Below, one piece after another: positions 44,468 through 53,846 of a stretch of DNA of 64,000 nt. Position numbers and translations under genes: made by a program. Positions within the stretch are counted from its first letter, which is position 1, and the number at the start of each line of letters is the position of its first letter. The notes beneath the pieces were generated by a model, which did no database searches, had not been told where the DNA came from, and saw only the letters and a program-made list of their open reading frames with translations. The DNA is from Varibaculum prostatecancerukia (GTDB taxonomy: Bacteria; Actinomycetota; Actinomycetes; Actinomycetales; Actinomycetaceae), in the NCBI RefSeq assembly GCF_943169825.2, contig NZ_OW968402.1, positions 992,001 to 1,056,000 of the forward strand, read 5' to 3'.

Positions 44468-45226
44468 ATGGAACAGGAGTCACTGTTTTCGCCCGGTAGA
44501 CCGGCGTTGATTGTTCCGCTGACCGGCACGAATCAGACTGAACTACGGGGGCAAATTTCTCGGATTCCGCGGGTAGCTGACCTAGTGGAGTGGCGTCTTG
44601 ACCAGCTTCGTGACTACCATAACCCCGCCTACTTGCGCGAAATTGTGGGTCAGGTGGCTCCGGCTATCAAACTTCCTTGGCTAGCAACCTGTCGCAGCAC
44701 CCGGCAGGGAGGAGGCTCGCGGATGGTACCCACCCACCAGCTGGAAACCTTGAAGATGCTGGTGAAGGCGGGAGCTAGCGCCCTCGACATAGAGGATGAC
44801 TTTACTTTGGCAACTGAGGCTTTAGACTACGCCCGTGCCCACGGGGTAGTGAGTGTGCTTTCTCGTCATTATTTTGGAGCAGAAGAAGCCCAAAAGATGA
44901 ATCAAGAAAGCATCTATAACTGGCTAGATGCTGCCCATGAACGGGGGGCGCAAGTCGCCAAACTGGCCTTGACTATTAACGATGCCTCGCACCTTTTAGA
45001 AGTGTTCTCGGCAATGGAAAAATACTATAAAGAAACCGCTGGTAATCGCCGGTTTATGGTTATCGGTATGGGAACTATTGGCACCGCGACTCGCTTGATG
45101 GGGGGAGTCTTCGGCAATTGCGCCACCTTCGCGGCGCTTCCGGGATCTGATCCCAGCGCTCCTGGGCAAGTTAGTGCTTCTTTACAGGCAGAGGTGTTAT
45201 CCGTCCTCGGAAAGGAAGAATCATAA
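44468..45226 (+). CDS. aroD: Type I 3-dehydroquinate dehydratase
   Basis: Third shikimate-pathway enzyme, 252 residues, forming a Schiff base with 3-dehydroquinate. Catalytic residues are visible: Glu41 in VEWRLDQL, His134 in SRHYFG and Lys165 in AQVAKLALT. The C-terminal MGTIGTATRLMGGVFG and the SAPGQ loop complete the substrate pocket. Most actinobacteria use the unrelated type II enzyme, so the type I form is of some note. AGGAGG precedes the ATG. hisN follows one base after its stop. Confidence 0.93.
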   Translation: MEQESLFSPGRPALIVPLTGTNQTELRGQISRIPRVADLVEWRLDQLRDYHNPAYLREIVGQVAPAIKLPWLATCRSTRQGGGSRMVPTHQLETLKMLVKAGASALDIEDDFTLATEALDYARAHGVVSVLSRHYFGAEEAQKMNQESIYNWLDAAHERGAQVAKLALTINDASHLLEVFSAMEKYYKETAGNRRFMVIGMGTIGTATRLMGGVFGNCATFAALPGSDPSAPGQVSASLQAEVLSVLGKEES

Positions 45227-45227
45227 T

Positions 45228-46019
45228 ATGCGAAATATTGGCGAAGACGTAGGGCTCCTGTTAGAAATCGCCGATCAGGTAGATCGGTATACCTTGCAGC
45301 ATTTTAGCCAGCGCGACTATCAGGTGTATGAAAAAGCAGATATGACCCCGGTATCGGATATTGATCGGGGCGCCGAGCAGATGATTCGCCAGGCGCTGGC
45401 GGCTGCCCGCCCCGATGACTTGATTTATGGGGAAGAATACGGGGGAAAAACCAGAGAAGTTGGCCGTGCTCGTTGGATAATCGACCCAATTGATGGCACT
45501 AAAAATTTTGTGCGGGGAGTGCCGGTTTGGGCAACTCTGATCGGTCTGGAAGTTGCCGGAGAAATGGTGGCTTCGATAGTTAGCGCCCCAGCTTTGGCGC
45601 GGCGCTGGTGGGCAGGACGTGGTCTCGGATCGTGGCGCTCGTTTAATGGCGGGGAGCCGCAACCAAACAAAGTATCAAAAATATCAGAACTAAAAGATGC
45701 CTCTTTGAGTTATTCCTCCCTGTCAGGGTGGGAAGAACGGGGCAAGTTACCGGCATTCTTGGAGCTGACCCGAAAAGTTTGGCGCACCCGCGCCTATGGG
45801 GACTTTTATTCCTATATGTTGGTGGCCGAAGGGGTAGTGGACGCCGCGGCAGAACCAGAACTGGAAATCTACGATATGGCGGCGCTAGTACCGATTGTGG
45901 AAGAAGCCGGAGGACGTTTCACCTCTTTGCAGGGTGAACCTGGATGTCAAGGTGGTAACGCCCTAGCAACTAACTCCCATCTACACCAGCGGATTTTGAC
46001 TATGTTGGGAGGCAAGTAA
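45228..46019 (+). CDS. hisN: Histidinol-phosphatase of the inositol monophosphatase family
   Basis: Metal-dependent phosphatase of 263 residues, in actinobacteria typically the histidinol-phosphate phosphatase. The IMPase motifs are GEEYGG, the metal site DPIDGTKNFVRGVPVWATLIG and, late, EIYDMAALVPIVEEAGG. The stretch NFVRGVPVWATLI is the actinobacterial HisN type. The start at 45228 follows AAAGGAAG; an earlier in-frame start at 45174 would overlap aroD. Its last 39 bases overlap the convergent rsgA gene. An inositol or other sugar phosphatase role is possible. Confidence 0.88.
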   Translation: MRNIGEDVGLLLEIADQVDRYTLQHFSQRDYQVYEKADMTPVSDIDRGAEQMIRQALAAARPDDLIYGEEYGGKTREVGRARWIIDPIDGTKNFVRGVPVWATLIGLEVAGEMVASIVSAPALARRWWAGRGLGSWRSFNGGEPQPNKVSKISELKDASLSYSSLSGWEERGKLPAFLELTRKVWRTRAYGDFYSYMLVAEGVVDAAAEPELEIYDMAALVPIVEEAGGRFTSLQGEPGCQGGNALATNSHLHQRILTMLGGK

Positions 46020-46988
46020 GCGCCGGAAAGATTCTACTCGCCGCAGCTGCGCCGGATCGGTTTCTTCTAAGGCGCTCAGCTGACATCCCGGCGAGGATGC
46101 TAAGTGACGGCAAAGTTTCGGGCAGCCGGTGGCTACCTCCGCTAGATCCGGGAAAGCGGCCAGCAGATCTTCTTCGCCAATATGTGCCAGCCCGAAGGAA
46201 CGAATCCCGGGAGTATCAATCATCCATCCGCCCCGGAAGGGGAGTGCCATAACCGAGGTGGAAGTGTGGCGGCCGCGTCCGGTTACCTGATTAACTTGCC
46301 CAATGTTGCGTTCTGCCTGAGGAATAAGCGCATTCATCAGTGAAGATTTACCGACTCCTGAGTGTCCCACCAGCACGCTTACCCGTCCAGATAGCAGATC
46401 AGCTGCCTTATCAACACCTTGCCCGCTCTCTATACTGGTTACCACGCTGGGAACCTCCAATGGTCTGAAAAGTTCTAGTAGCGGCTCTGGAGAGGTGAGA
46501 TCCGATTTAGTAACTAGCAGCAAAGGTTCTATTCCTGCGCAATAGGCAGCTACCAATAGTCGATCTATCATTCCCGGGCGAGGCGGAGGATCAGCGCAGG
46601 CGGTAACAATCGCCATTTGATCAGCGTTTGCCACCATGGGTTTTTCTTTAGCTCCCGGGCTATCTTCCGCGGAGCGAGTCAGCTCTGTTTTGCGTGGTAA
46701 AACCTCCACGATTCGCGCCAGGGAACCACTTTTACCGCTCAAATCACCGGTGACGCGCACTTGGTCACCGACTATGATTCCGTGACGTCCTAAAGCCCGA
46801 GCCTTTACCCCCACTAGCTTGGTTTGCCCCATTTGTACGTGAATGCGACCGCGATCTACTGCATAAACAAAAGCTGTGGGACTAGCAGAATAGTCGACTT
46901 GTTTTTTTGAGCGGCGCGGTTTGGAACGAGCAGGACGAACCCTTACTCGAGGATCGTCAGTTCCGATATCACGCCAAGCCATTAGCAC
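45981..46988 (-). CDS. rsgA: Ribosome small-subunit GTPase RsgA
   Basis: Circularly permuted GTPase that checks late 30S maturation. Order is an OB-fold (GRIHVQMGQTKLVGVKARAL), then the permuted G domain with G4 LVTKSD, G1 GHSGVGKSSLMNAL and G3 DTPGIRSFGL, then the zinc knuckle CRHLASSPGCQLSALEE with His and Cys ligands. 335 residues with an RPARSKPRRSKK basic N-terminus typical of actinobacteria. The start could be the ATG six bases later. It overlaps the aroA stop by 20 bp, so it is coupled to aroA. Confidence 0.94.
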   Translation of the reverse strand: MLMAWRDIGTDDPRVRVRPARSKPRRSKKQVDYSASPTAFVYAVDRGRIHVQMGQTKLVGVKARALGRHGIIVGDQVRVTGDLSGKSGSLARIVEVLPRKTELTRSAEDSPGAKEKPMVANADQMAIVTACADPPPRPGMIDRLLVAAYCAGIEPLLLVTKSDLTSPEPLLELFRPLEVPSVVTSIESGQGVDKAADLLSGRVSVLVGHSGVGKSSLMNALIPQAERNIGQVNQVTGRGRHTSTSVMALPFRGGWMIDTPGIRSFGLAHIGEEDLLAAFPDLAEVATGCPKLCRHLASSPGCQLSALEETDPAQLRRVESFRRLLASQHSQNPLV

Positions 46989-48297
46989 CGGCCAGCATGG
47001 CTTCCCAAGTTGCAGTGAAATCCGGGAAAGTCTTACTTACACACTCAATATCTGCAATCTGTACCCCGGGAACTTGCAGTCCGATTAAGGCAGCAAACAT
47101 CGCCATTCGGTGATCGCCGTAGGTTTTTACCAAATCGCCGTGCAAAGGCGTGGGAGAAATCGTCAGAGAGTTTTCACCGGCATGAGCCTTTCCACCCAAG
47201 CGGTTAATTTCGGTTTCGAGGGCGTGTAAGCGGTCAGTTTCGTGTCCGCGTAAATGCCCGATACCAGTTAGTTTGGAGGGAGAAACCGCCAAGGCACAAA
47301 GCGCCGCCAAGGTGGGAGTGAGCTCCCCGAGAGCTTCCAGGTCGCTGCGGGTTCCCCCTATTACGCCCTGCCCCTGACATACCAAGGTTCCTTCCGGGGT
47401 GCGGTAGATACGAGCCCCCATAGGGGATAGTAGTTGCCGCCAAGCATCGCCGGGTTGGAAAGTTTTTTCTGGCCAGTTCGGGATACTAACCTGCCCCCCG
47501 CACACCAAAGCGGCTCCCAGGAAAGGCCCCGCATTAGTCAGATCGGGCTCTATGGTCTGCTCTCCACCGCTGAGTTGCGCTGGTTTACAGCGCCAAAGGT
47601 GCCGAAGCTGGCGAGTGTTCCAGTCCCCGGATTCACCCCCAATATTTTCAATCGCCCCGCCCCGGGCATTTACTTCCGCAACCGTCATTTCTACGTGACG
47701 AATAGAGGGTAAAACCGAGTCCACCTCGACTTGCATTTCAAAGGGAAGCGCCGCGGAGACAAGTAGGAGAGCCGATACAAACTGGGAAGAGGCAGCGGCA
47801 TCTATCTTCACCTGCTGCAGCTGATCACTGGGAGTTACCTGCCCGCTTATAGTAAACGGTAAATGTCCCGGCACGGGCATATCAGTAATTTCGGCTCCTA
47901 GCTGGGTAAGCGCATCTAAGAGACCTTTCATGGGGCGTGCGCTGGCAGCCGCGTCCCCTTGAAAACGTACCGCTTGGCCACTAAGGAGCGCTACCGGCGC
48001 CAAAAAACGCATCACCGTGCCTGCCAGACCGCATTCGATTACCCCAGTTTGGGGGCAGAGCTTAGCAGGCGGAGTGATTAATATTCCGCCGGATTGGTCT
48101 TCAACCTGCGCGCCAAACTCCTTGATACCCGCAATCATTAGCTCGGTGTCGCGGCAGTGCAAGGGATTAGTTAAGAAAGTTGGTTCTTTAGCCAACAGCG
48201 CTAAAACCAGGGCACGGGCAGTTAGGGATTTAGAGGGAGGAAGAGAAATTACCGCATCTAGGGGTTTGTTTTGAGCAGGGGCGTTCCAAATAGTCAC
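46969..48297 (-). CDS. aroA: 3-phosphoshikimate 1-carboxyvinyltransferase (EPSP synthase)
   Basis: Joins phosphoenolpyruvate to shikimate-3-phosphate, the sixth shikimate step. The 442-residue protein has LPPSKSLTARALVLALLA at the N-terminus, the substrate-binding GLAGTVMRFL and DAAASSQFVSALLL, and the catalytic VKTYGDHRMAM near the end. The familiar NAGTA box reads GLAGT, and RP in SARPMKGLLDAL is normal. It heads the aroA-rsgA operon and follows a DoxX-like gene by 3 bp. Together with aroD it shows the pathway is intact here. Confidence 0.95.
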   Translation of the reverse strand: MTIWNAPAQNKPLDAVISLPPSKSLTARALVLALLAKEPTFLTNPLHCRDTELMIAGIKEFGAQVEDQSGGILITPPAKLCPQTGVIECGLAGTVMRFLAPVALLSGQAVRFQGDAAASARPMKGLLDALTQLGAEITDMPVPGHLPFTISGQVTPSDQLQQVKIDAAASSQFVSALLLVSAALPFEMQVEVDSVLPSIRHVEMTVAEVNARGGAIENIGGESGDWNTRQLRHLWRCKPAQLSGGEQTIEPDLTNAGPFLGAALVCGGQVSIPNWPEKTFQPGDAWRQLLSPMGARIYRTPEGTLVCQGQGVIGGTRSDLEALGELTPTLAALCALAVSPSKLTGIGHLRGHETDRLHALETEINRLGGKAHAGENSLTISPTPLHGDLVKTYGDHRMAMFAALIGLQVPGVQIADIECVSKTFPDFTATWEAMLAGANGLA

Positions 48298-48300
48298 AAG

Positions 48301-48705
48301 TTACTCCTGCCTGCGGGGAAAAATCTCGGAAGTTAGACCGGCGTGGAGGGCGAGCCCTTGGGCGATCCTAAAGACATCAACTTTGTCTCGCTGCCAGCCG
48401 TTTACAATGGTGGCTGCACCATTAGCCAACACTAGAGCGGCAGTAGTTAGAGGAGAGCGACGGGTGGTTGCCATCCGCAGTGCCAACAGAGTCACTGCCA
48501 CTCCACACACTTTCGCCATGGTTTTAACATCGCTCATGGTTAAGGGAGGAAATCCGTTTTTCTCTATAAGTTCCAGGTGATATTGGGCAAGCTGCGCATG
48601 TTTATCGCTGTTACGCACCGCATCGATTCCCTCAATAATTAAAGGCGCGGCAATCAGCGCGCGCGAAAATGCATACCCATTAGCCATATTTCTATTCTTA
48701 CTCAT
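48301..48705 (-). CDS. DoxX-like membrane protein
   Basis: A 134-residue protein with three or four weakly hydrophobic spans. The start YAFSRALIAAPLIIEGIDAVRNSD fits the DoxX family, whose members often associate with redox or thiol-stress enzymes. SPLTTAALVLANGAATIVNGW and AQGLALHAGLTSEIF are further spans. Function is not established. It ends 3 bp before aroA on the same strand, so it heads that transcript, and it is divergent from the SigH-type gene, in keeping with a thiol-stress link. Confidence 0.75.
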   Translation of the reverse strand: MSKNRNMANGYAFSRALIAAPLIIEGIDAVRNSDKHAQLAQYHLELIEKNGFPPLTMSDVKTMAKVCGVAVTLLALRMATTRRSPLTTAALVLANGAATIVNGWQRDKVDVFRIAQGLALHAGLTSEIFPRRQE

Positions 48706-48783
48706 TACCGGGGCTTATTTCTAGCTTCCTAGGTTTTCTTATCCGAAACTAGCAGGGCGGAAACTGGACTAGACTGGAAGGTA

Positions 48784-49485
48784 ATGGAAACCGATACCTT
48801 AGCTGAGAAGTTGGCGGATGCCTCTTTGCCTGCTGATATAGGTGATTTTACCCGGCAAGCGGCACCGGAAAATGAAGGCATTACAGCTAGCGCAGGGGAT
48901 GAGCGGACGCACGAAGAGGAAAAATCTGCTTTAGCTGAACGTTTTTCTGCTGAAGCCTTACCGCTGCTAGATCAGCTCTATGCGGGGGCGCTTAGGCTTA
49001 CTCGCAAACCGGCTGATGCCGAAGATCTGGTACAAGAAACTTATATGCAGGCTTTCCGCAAGTTCAACCAGTACCAGCCAGGTACTAATCTCAAAGCCTG
49101 GATGTACCGGATTATGACGAATACTTTGCTCAACCAGTACCGTTCGAAGAGCCGCAGGCCACAAGAGGACGGAACCGGTGAGATCTCTGATCAGGCACAG
49201 GTAGCTCAGTCGTTGCATCATCAGGTGGGAATGCCTTCGGCGGAAACCATTGCTTTGGAGCGCTTGCCTAATGAAACCATCCAAGAGGCCTTTGAGAAGC
49301 TTTCAGATGAGAACCGTACTGCGGTGTATTTAGCGGATGTGGAACAGTTCAGCTACAAGGAAATATCCGAGATCCTGGGGATTCCTCTGGGTACAGTGAT
49401 GTCTAGACTGCATCGCGGGCGTAGTCAGTTGCGAGAAGAACTAGCCGAATATGCCCGGGAATATGGAATCGGGGTGAAACGATGA
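48784..49485 (+). CDS. sigH: ECF sigma factor of the SigH/SigR redox group
   Basis: Alternative sigma factor of 233 residues. Region 2 reads [20 protein letters not shown] and [21 protein letters not shown]. Region 4 reads [20 protein letters not shown] then [32 protein letters not shown]. The 57-residue acidic N-terminal extension is longer than in many relatives. Its stop overlaps the anti-sigma start in ATGA, and the anti-sigma has the zinc-thiol motif, so it should be released by disulfide stress to activate thioredoxin and mycothiol genes. That assignment follows known SigR-RsrA and SigH-RshA pairs. Confidence 0.9.
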   Translation: METDTLAEKLADASLPADIGDFTRQAAPENEGITASAGDERTHEEEKSALAERFSAEALPLLDQLYAGALRLTRKPADAEDLVQETYMQAFRKFNQYQPGTNLKAWMYRIMTNTLLNQYRSKSRRPQEDGTGEISDQAQVAQSLHHQVGMPSAETIALERLPNETIQEAFEKLSDENRTAVYLADVEQFSYKEISEILGIPLGTVMSRLHRGRSQLREELAEYAREYGIGVKR

Positions 49486-49766
49486 GCGAGCAACCATGTC
49501 AGCGTGATCCTTTCCGGCGTGCTGCCGAAGAGTGCCGCGAACTAAGCGAGGAAGAGGCTCGTCACATTTCCCGCTGCCCTTGTTGTCAAAAACTGCTCGA
49601 GGGCGAAGCCGCCGGTATTTCCTTATCTTTACGGCGTTGCCTGTGTCATGGAACCGTGGCGCCTGCTACTTTGCGCACTCGGATTGTGCAGAGTCTAGCG
49701 GTATATATGCAATCAGACGGGATGCAAGTGTCTTATAGGGAAGAACGTTTTCGCGAAGACCTGTAA
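49482..49766 (+). CDS. rsrA: Zinc-containing redox anti-sigma factor (RsrA-like)
   Basis: A 94-residue ZAS-family anti-sigma factor. The signature H28-x3-C32-x2-C35 (HISRCPCC) binds zinc, with further thiols in AAEEC and RRCLC. In the known RsrA, oxidation forms a disulfide, expels zinc and frees the sigma factor. The overlap with the sigma gene (ATGA) keeps the two in balance. The C-terminal half is longer and less conserved than in RsrA of Streptomyces. Assignment is by motif and operon context. Confidence 0.9.
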   Translation: MSEQPCQRDPFRRAAEECRELSEEEARHISRCPCCQKLLEGEAAGISLSLRRCLCHGTVAPATLRTRIVQSLAVYMQSDGMQVSYREERFREDL

Positions 49767-49899
49767 ATATTGCATTAGCTGTTTTTAGAGAGGGTGAAAA
49801 GCGCCTGCTTGATCCTTAGTTTTAGGGCGTCAGTTTCCAAAACCATGGGATGGTGTGTAAAACTAGGGACGTTGATTTTTATTTGGGAAGGTGTTTGAG

Positions 49900-49974
49900 A
49901 TGTCTAAACGTGGACGTAAACGTAAGAGTCGCCGTACCAGTGCCGCCAATCACGGCAAACGGCCCAATTGCTAA
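49900..49974 (+). CDS. 50S ribosomal protein bL37 (24 residues)
   Basis: ATG 49900 to TAA 49974 encodes a very basic 24-residue peptide that begins MSKRGRKRKSRR and ends ANHGKRPNC. It matches the actinobacterial ribosomal protein bL37 first seen in mycobacterial ribosomes, whose end reads ANHGKRPNA. GGGAAGG at 49885-49891 lies eight bases before the ATG, and two hairpins follow the stop. The C-terminal Cys in place of Ala is a small difference. Too short for routine gene calling, but the motif is clear. Confidence 0.9.
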   Translation: MSKRGRKRKSRRTSAANHGKRPNC

Positions 49975-49988
49975 GCAAAAGCATTTAA

Positions 49989-50011
49989 CTACCGCTAAAT
50001 CCTAGCGGTAG
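49989..50011. terminator. Hairpin after bL37
   Basis: CTACCGCTA (49989-49997) and TAGCGGTAG (50003-50011), 9 bp perfect with a 5-nt loop, followed by AAACTTTT. It probably works with the larger stem that follows. Confidence 0.6.
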
Positions 50012-50017
50012 AAACTT

Positions 50018-50066
50018 TTGGGGGGTTGGATGACTTTTAGTCATCCAACCCCCCAAGGAGTTTTTT
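50018..50066. terminator. 18-bp perfect terminator between bL37 and kgd
   Basis: TTGGGGGGTTGGATGACT (50018-50035) pairs completely with 50039-50056 across a 3-nt loop. TTTTTT follows at 50061-50066. It lies between convergent genes and can serve both, though the plus strand has the better T-run. Confidence 0.93.
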
Positions 50067-50075
50067 GGTACTGAA

Positions 50076-53000
50076 CTAGGCGAAAGCCTTCTCCATTAGT
50101 TCGGCGTTCTCGGCTTTATGCAACTTGGCATTGCCTGCAGCGGGAGAGGCGGCTTCGCCGCGCGACACCACCTGCAGACTCTTGCCGATTGCTGCCGGAA
50201 GATGCAGAGCCATGAACGGCCAGGCACCCTGATTTTCCGGTTCATCTTGTACCCAGGTGAGCGGTAAATCACCCCAGGCGCCCAGAACTTCCTGGAGCTC
50301 GGCTACCGGCAGCGGATAAAGCTGCTCGAGACGGACAATCGCGGTATCAAAACGATCTCGCTTTGCCCGCTCTTTCACCAGGTCATAGTAAACGCGACCG
50401 GTGCACAAGATCACTCGCGAAGGCTGGCTGACCCGCTCATCGACTTCGCCAATAACCGGTTGGAATTGTCCGGAAATGAAGTCCTCGACCGGGGAAGCCG
50501 CTGCCGCTAGTCGCAACAGTTGTTTCGGTTCAAAGGCAATCAACGGTTTGCGCGGGCGCCGGTAAGCGTGAGTACGCAGCATATGGAAGTTGTTCGCAGG
50601 ATTCGAAGGCTGGCATACCCACATATTGTCTTGGGCGCATAGTTGCAGGTAGCGCTCAATACGTGCCGAGGAATGGTCAGGGCCTTGACCCTCGTAACCG
50701 TGTGGCAGCAGCATCACTACTCCGGAACGCTCATTCCACTTTTGGAAAGAAGAAGAAACGAACTCGTCAGTGACTGCTTGTGCACAGTTCGCAAAGTCCC
50801 CGAACTGTGCCTCCCAAAGTACGAGGGTTTCCGGAGACTCTACCGAGTAGCCGTACTCGAAAGCCAGGGGAGCATATTCGGACAGTGGAGAGTTATAGAC
50901 CCGGAACGTGGCCTGATCTTCGGTTAGGAAGTTCAACGGCGTCCATTCGCGACCATTCTGGTAATCATGAATTACGGCGTGGCGGTGGGAGAAGGTGCCG
51001 CGGCGGGAATCTTGCCCGCCCAGGCGCACATTGGTGCCCTCCATTAACAAGGAACCGTAGGCGAGCATCTCGCCCATACCCCAGTCAATCTTGCCCTCCC
51101 GAGACATGGTTTCCCGCTTTTGCAGTACCTTCATAATCTTGGGGTGGGGAGTGAATTTCTCGGGTATCCGCACCTGCGAATCTCCGATTCTTTCGACTTC
51201 TTCACGGCTAATCGCGGAGGTCCAGCCAATCATCATCCCCTGTCCGGGCTGTTGCGAGGAGGGCATTACCCAGCGGGTATCTCCACCAGGGTTGGCAGTA
51301 TCGTCATGTTCTTCGGCGTCGAACTCTTTCTTTTCCCGGGTTTCCTGGAAAATCTTGTTCAAATCATCATGGTATTCCTGCAGTGCTTCCTCTGCCTTTT
51401 CTTCACTCAATTCCCCGCGCCCAATCAGGTTGCGAGTATAAACCTCGCGCGTGGTCGGTAGCCGATCAATCAAGGAATACAACACCGGCTGGGTCATCGA
51501 GGGATCATCGCCTTCGTTGTGTCCACGCCGCCGGTAGCAGACCATATCGATGATTACATCTTTATGGAACTCTTGCCTAAACTCGAAGGCCAGCTTCGCC
51601 ACCTTCACCACGTCCTGCGGGAAATCCCCGTTAACGTGGAAAATCGGAACCTGAAGCCCCTTAGCCAAGTCGGTGCAGTAGCGGGTAGAACGTCCCGAGG
51701 TAGGCCCGGTAGTGAACCCGATCTGGTTGTTGACAATAATGTGTACGGTTCCCCCGGTGCGGTAGCCGCGCAATTGGGACATGTTCAGGGTTTCTTGGAC
51801 TACGCCCTCACCGATAAAGGCGGCATCGCCGTGAATCAGAATCGGCATTACCTGGTCTTCTGCCTCTTTACCTCCACCCATGCGATCCTGTTTGGCGCGG
51901 GTGATTCCTTCGGTCACTCCATTAGCGGCCTCCAGGTGGGAGGGGTTAGCAGTGAGGGATATTAGTACGCCCTCGCCCTCCTCAGCGGAATAAATACCCT
52001 CGGTACCCAGGTGATATTTGACGTCTCCAGAACCCTGGGTAGAGTTCGGATCCAGGTAGCCTTCAAATTCGGAGAAAATTTGTCCATAGGATTTACCCGC
52101 AATATTTGAGAGGACATTTAAGCGTCCGCGGTGAGCCATCCCGATGGTGATATCTTTCAACCCTGCGTGGGAAGCGTTAAACAGAATATTGTCCAGCAGC
52201 GGAATCAGAGATTCTGCTCCCTCTAGCGAGAAACGCTTTTGTCCCACATATTTGGTTTGCAGGAAAGTTTCGAAGGCTTCTGCATGGTTCAACATACTGA
52301 GAACATGCATCTGCTCATTCTTCGAAAACTTCTTAGCCGGCTTCTCAATCCGGTTTTGCACCCAGCGGCGTTGCACCGGATCTTGAATATGCATATATTC
52401 GATGCCGACCGCCTGAGTATAGGTGGCGCGCAGGTGTTCTAGCAGGTCACGCAAGTTCATAGTGTCGCGACCGGCAAATCCACCCGTGGGGAAGACACGA
52501 TCTAGATCCCATACGCTCAGTCCGTAAGAACCAATAGACAGGTCGGGGTGACGGCGCAGAATCTGCTGCAGCGGATCCGTGTTGGCGGCCAAGTGACCCC
52601 GGGAACGATAGGCGTGAATTAGTTCAGCAATCCGGGCGGGCTTACCTTTCTCAGTTACCGCGTCATAGCTGAAATCTCGCTCCCACTGATAGGGCTCGTG
52701 GGCGACTCCCAAAGTTGAAAATACCCGCTCATAGAACCCGTCGTGGCCAGCTAGTTTTTGCTCGACAATCCGCAGAAACTCCCCGGACCCTGCGCCTTGA
52801 ATAACCCGGTGATCATAGGTGGAAGTCATAGTCATAATCTGACCGACTCCCGCATTAGCAAGTTGCGAGGGGGAGGCTCCAGCCCATTCGGCGGGGAAGG
52901 AGGTAGCACCCACCCCAATAATTGCGCCCTGACCGGCCATAAGGCGAGGTACCGAATGTTTAGTACCCAAAGTACCCGGGTTGGTTAAAGTGACGGTGCC

Positions 53001-53801
53001 GCCGGCAAAATCAGCAGGTTTGAGGGCGCCCGCGCGTGCCCTCTTAACCAGGTCCTCGTAAGCATCAATGAACTGTTTAAAGTTCAAAGTGTCGGCATCG
53101 TGAACGACTGGAACCATCAGTGAACGGGAACCGTCCTCCTTGGGAAGGTCAATGGCTAGCCCGAAGCCCACGTGTGCGAACTTGCGGATGCAGTCCCGCC
53201 CGTCTTCGTCCTTTTCGAAGCGAACATTCATGGACGGCATTTCTACCAGCGCCTCAATAATGGCGTAGCCAATCAGGTGGGTAAATGAGACCTTGCCACC
53301 GGTGGTGGCTGCCAAATGGGTATTAATTACCTTTCGGTTTTCAATCAGCAACTTGGCGGGAATCTCGCGGGCAGAGGTAGCGGTAGGAATCTTCAGCGAT
53401 TCATCCATATTCTTGACCACTGCTTTGGCTACTCCGCGTAACCGTTCGACCTGGTCTTCCTCCCCGCCAGGACCGCCGGGTCCTAAGTCGAGGGCAGTTT
53501 CCCGCGCTACGTAGGGAGAAGTTGGCTCCGAGGCTGCCACTGGGGGAGCCGGAGGCAAGTCTGAGCGGGTAACATCTCGCCCGCTAACTGCGGAACCCGT
53601 AGGGGTTACCTGGTGAGGTTCAGCTGTTTTGGATTCCGGATCCTTGATTTGTGCATTGCGAGCCTCTAGAGCGGCGAAATATTCTCGCCAATCCTCTGGA
53701 ACCGACAGGGGGTCGGCGCAGTATTTGTCATAGAGTTCATCAATGATCTCCTGGTTGATCGGGCTTACCGACTGATCCATTTGATCTTCCGAATTGGGCA
53801 T
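50076..53801 (-). CDS. kgd: Multifunctional 2-oxoglutarate metabolism enzyme (Kgd)
   Basis: Fusion characteristic of actinobacteria combining 2-oxoglutarate dehydrogenase E1 with an E2-type acyltransferase domain. The 1,241-residue protein has a short N-terminal helix (INQEIIDELYDKYCADP), an acyltransferase domain at about 125-360 with the HxxxDG-like DHRVIQGAGSG, and the ThDP E1 part (IGMAHRGRLNVL; GDAAFIGEGVVQETLNMSQLRGY). In mycobacterial Kgd it yields succinyl-CoA in complex with Lpd and AceF, succinic semialdehyde or 2-hydroxy-3-oxoadipate. No lipoyl domain is present. ATG 53801 has AAAGGAAG upstream; a longer frame begins at 53837. Confidence 0.97.
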   Translation of the reverse strand: MPNSEDQMDQSVSPINQEIIDELYDKYCADPLSVPEDWREYFAALEARNAQIKDPESKTAEPHQVTPTGSAVSGRDVTRSDLPPAPPVAASEPTSPYVARETALDLGPGGPGGEEDQVERLRGVAKAVVKNMDESLKIPTATSAREIPAKLLIENRKVINTHLAATTGGKVSFTHLIGYAIIEALVEMPSMNVRFEKDEDGRDCIRKFAHVGFGLAIDLPKEDGSRSLMVPVVHDADTLNFKQFIDAYEDLVKRARAGALKPADFAGGTVTLTNPGTLGTKHSVPRLMAGQGAIIGVGATSFPAEWAGASPSQLANAGVGQIMTMTSTYDHRVIQGAGSGEFLRIVEQKLAGHDGFYERVFSTLGVAHEPYQWERDFSYDAVTEKGKPARIAELIHAYRSRGHLAANTDPLQQILRRHPDLSIGSYGLSVWDLDRVFPTGGFAGRDTMNLRDLLEHLRATYTQAVGIEYMHIQDPVQRRWVQNRIEKPAKKFSKNEQMHVLSMLNHAEAFETFLQTKYVGQKRFSLEGAESLIPLLDNILFNASHAGLKDITIGMAHRGRLNVLSNIAGKSYGQIFSEFEGYLDPNSTQGSGDVKYHLGTEGIYSAEEGEGVLISLTANPSHLEAANGVTEGITRAKQDRMGGGKEAEDQVMPILIHGDAAFIGEGVVQETLNMSQLRGYRTGGTVHIIVNNQIGFTTGPTSGRSTRYCTDLAKGLQVPIFHVNGDFPQDVVKVAKLAFEFRQEFHKDVIIDMVCYRRRGHNEGDDPSMTQPVLYSLIDRLPTTREVYTRNLIGRGELSEEKAEEALQEYHDDLNKIFQETREKKEFDAEEHDDTANPGGDTRWVMPSSQQPGQGMMIGWTSAISREEVERIGDSQVRIPEKFTPHPKIMKVLQKRETMSREGKIDWGMGEMLAYGSLLMEGTNVRLGGQDSRRGTFSHRHAVIHDYQNGREWTPLNFLTEDQATFRVYNSPLSEYAPLAFEYGYSVESPETLVLWEAQFGDFANCAQAVTDEFVSSSFQKWNERSGVVMLLPHGYEGQGPDHSSARIERYLQLCAQDNMWVCQPSNPANNFHMLRTHAYRRPRKPLIAFEPKQLLRLAAAASPVEDFISGQFQPVIGEVDERVSQPSRVILCTGRVYYDLVKERAKRDRFDTAIVRLEQLYPLPVAELQEVLGAWGDLPLTWVQDEPENQGAWPFMALHLPAAIGKSLQVVSRGEAASPAAGNAKLHKAENAELMEKAFA

Positions 53802-53846
53802 GGCGCTTCCTTTTCTGGATGGTGACAAAGTGTCCACTAAGATACT

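Noticed and set aside
50643-53514. Numerous plus-strand frames inside kgd
   Set aside because: Antisense to a highly conserved enzyme, without ribosome sites or recognisable domains.
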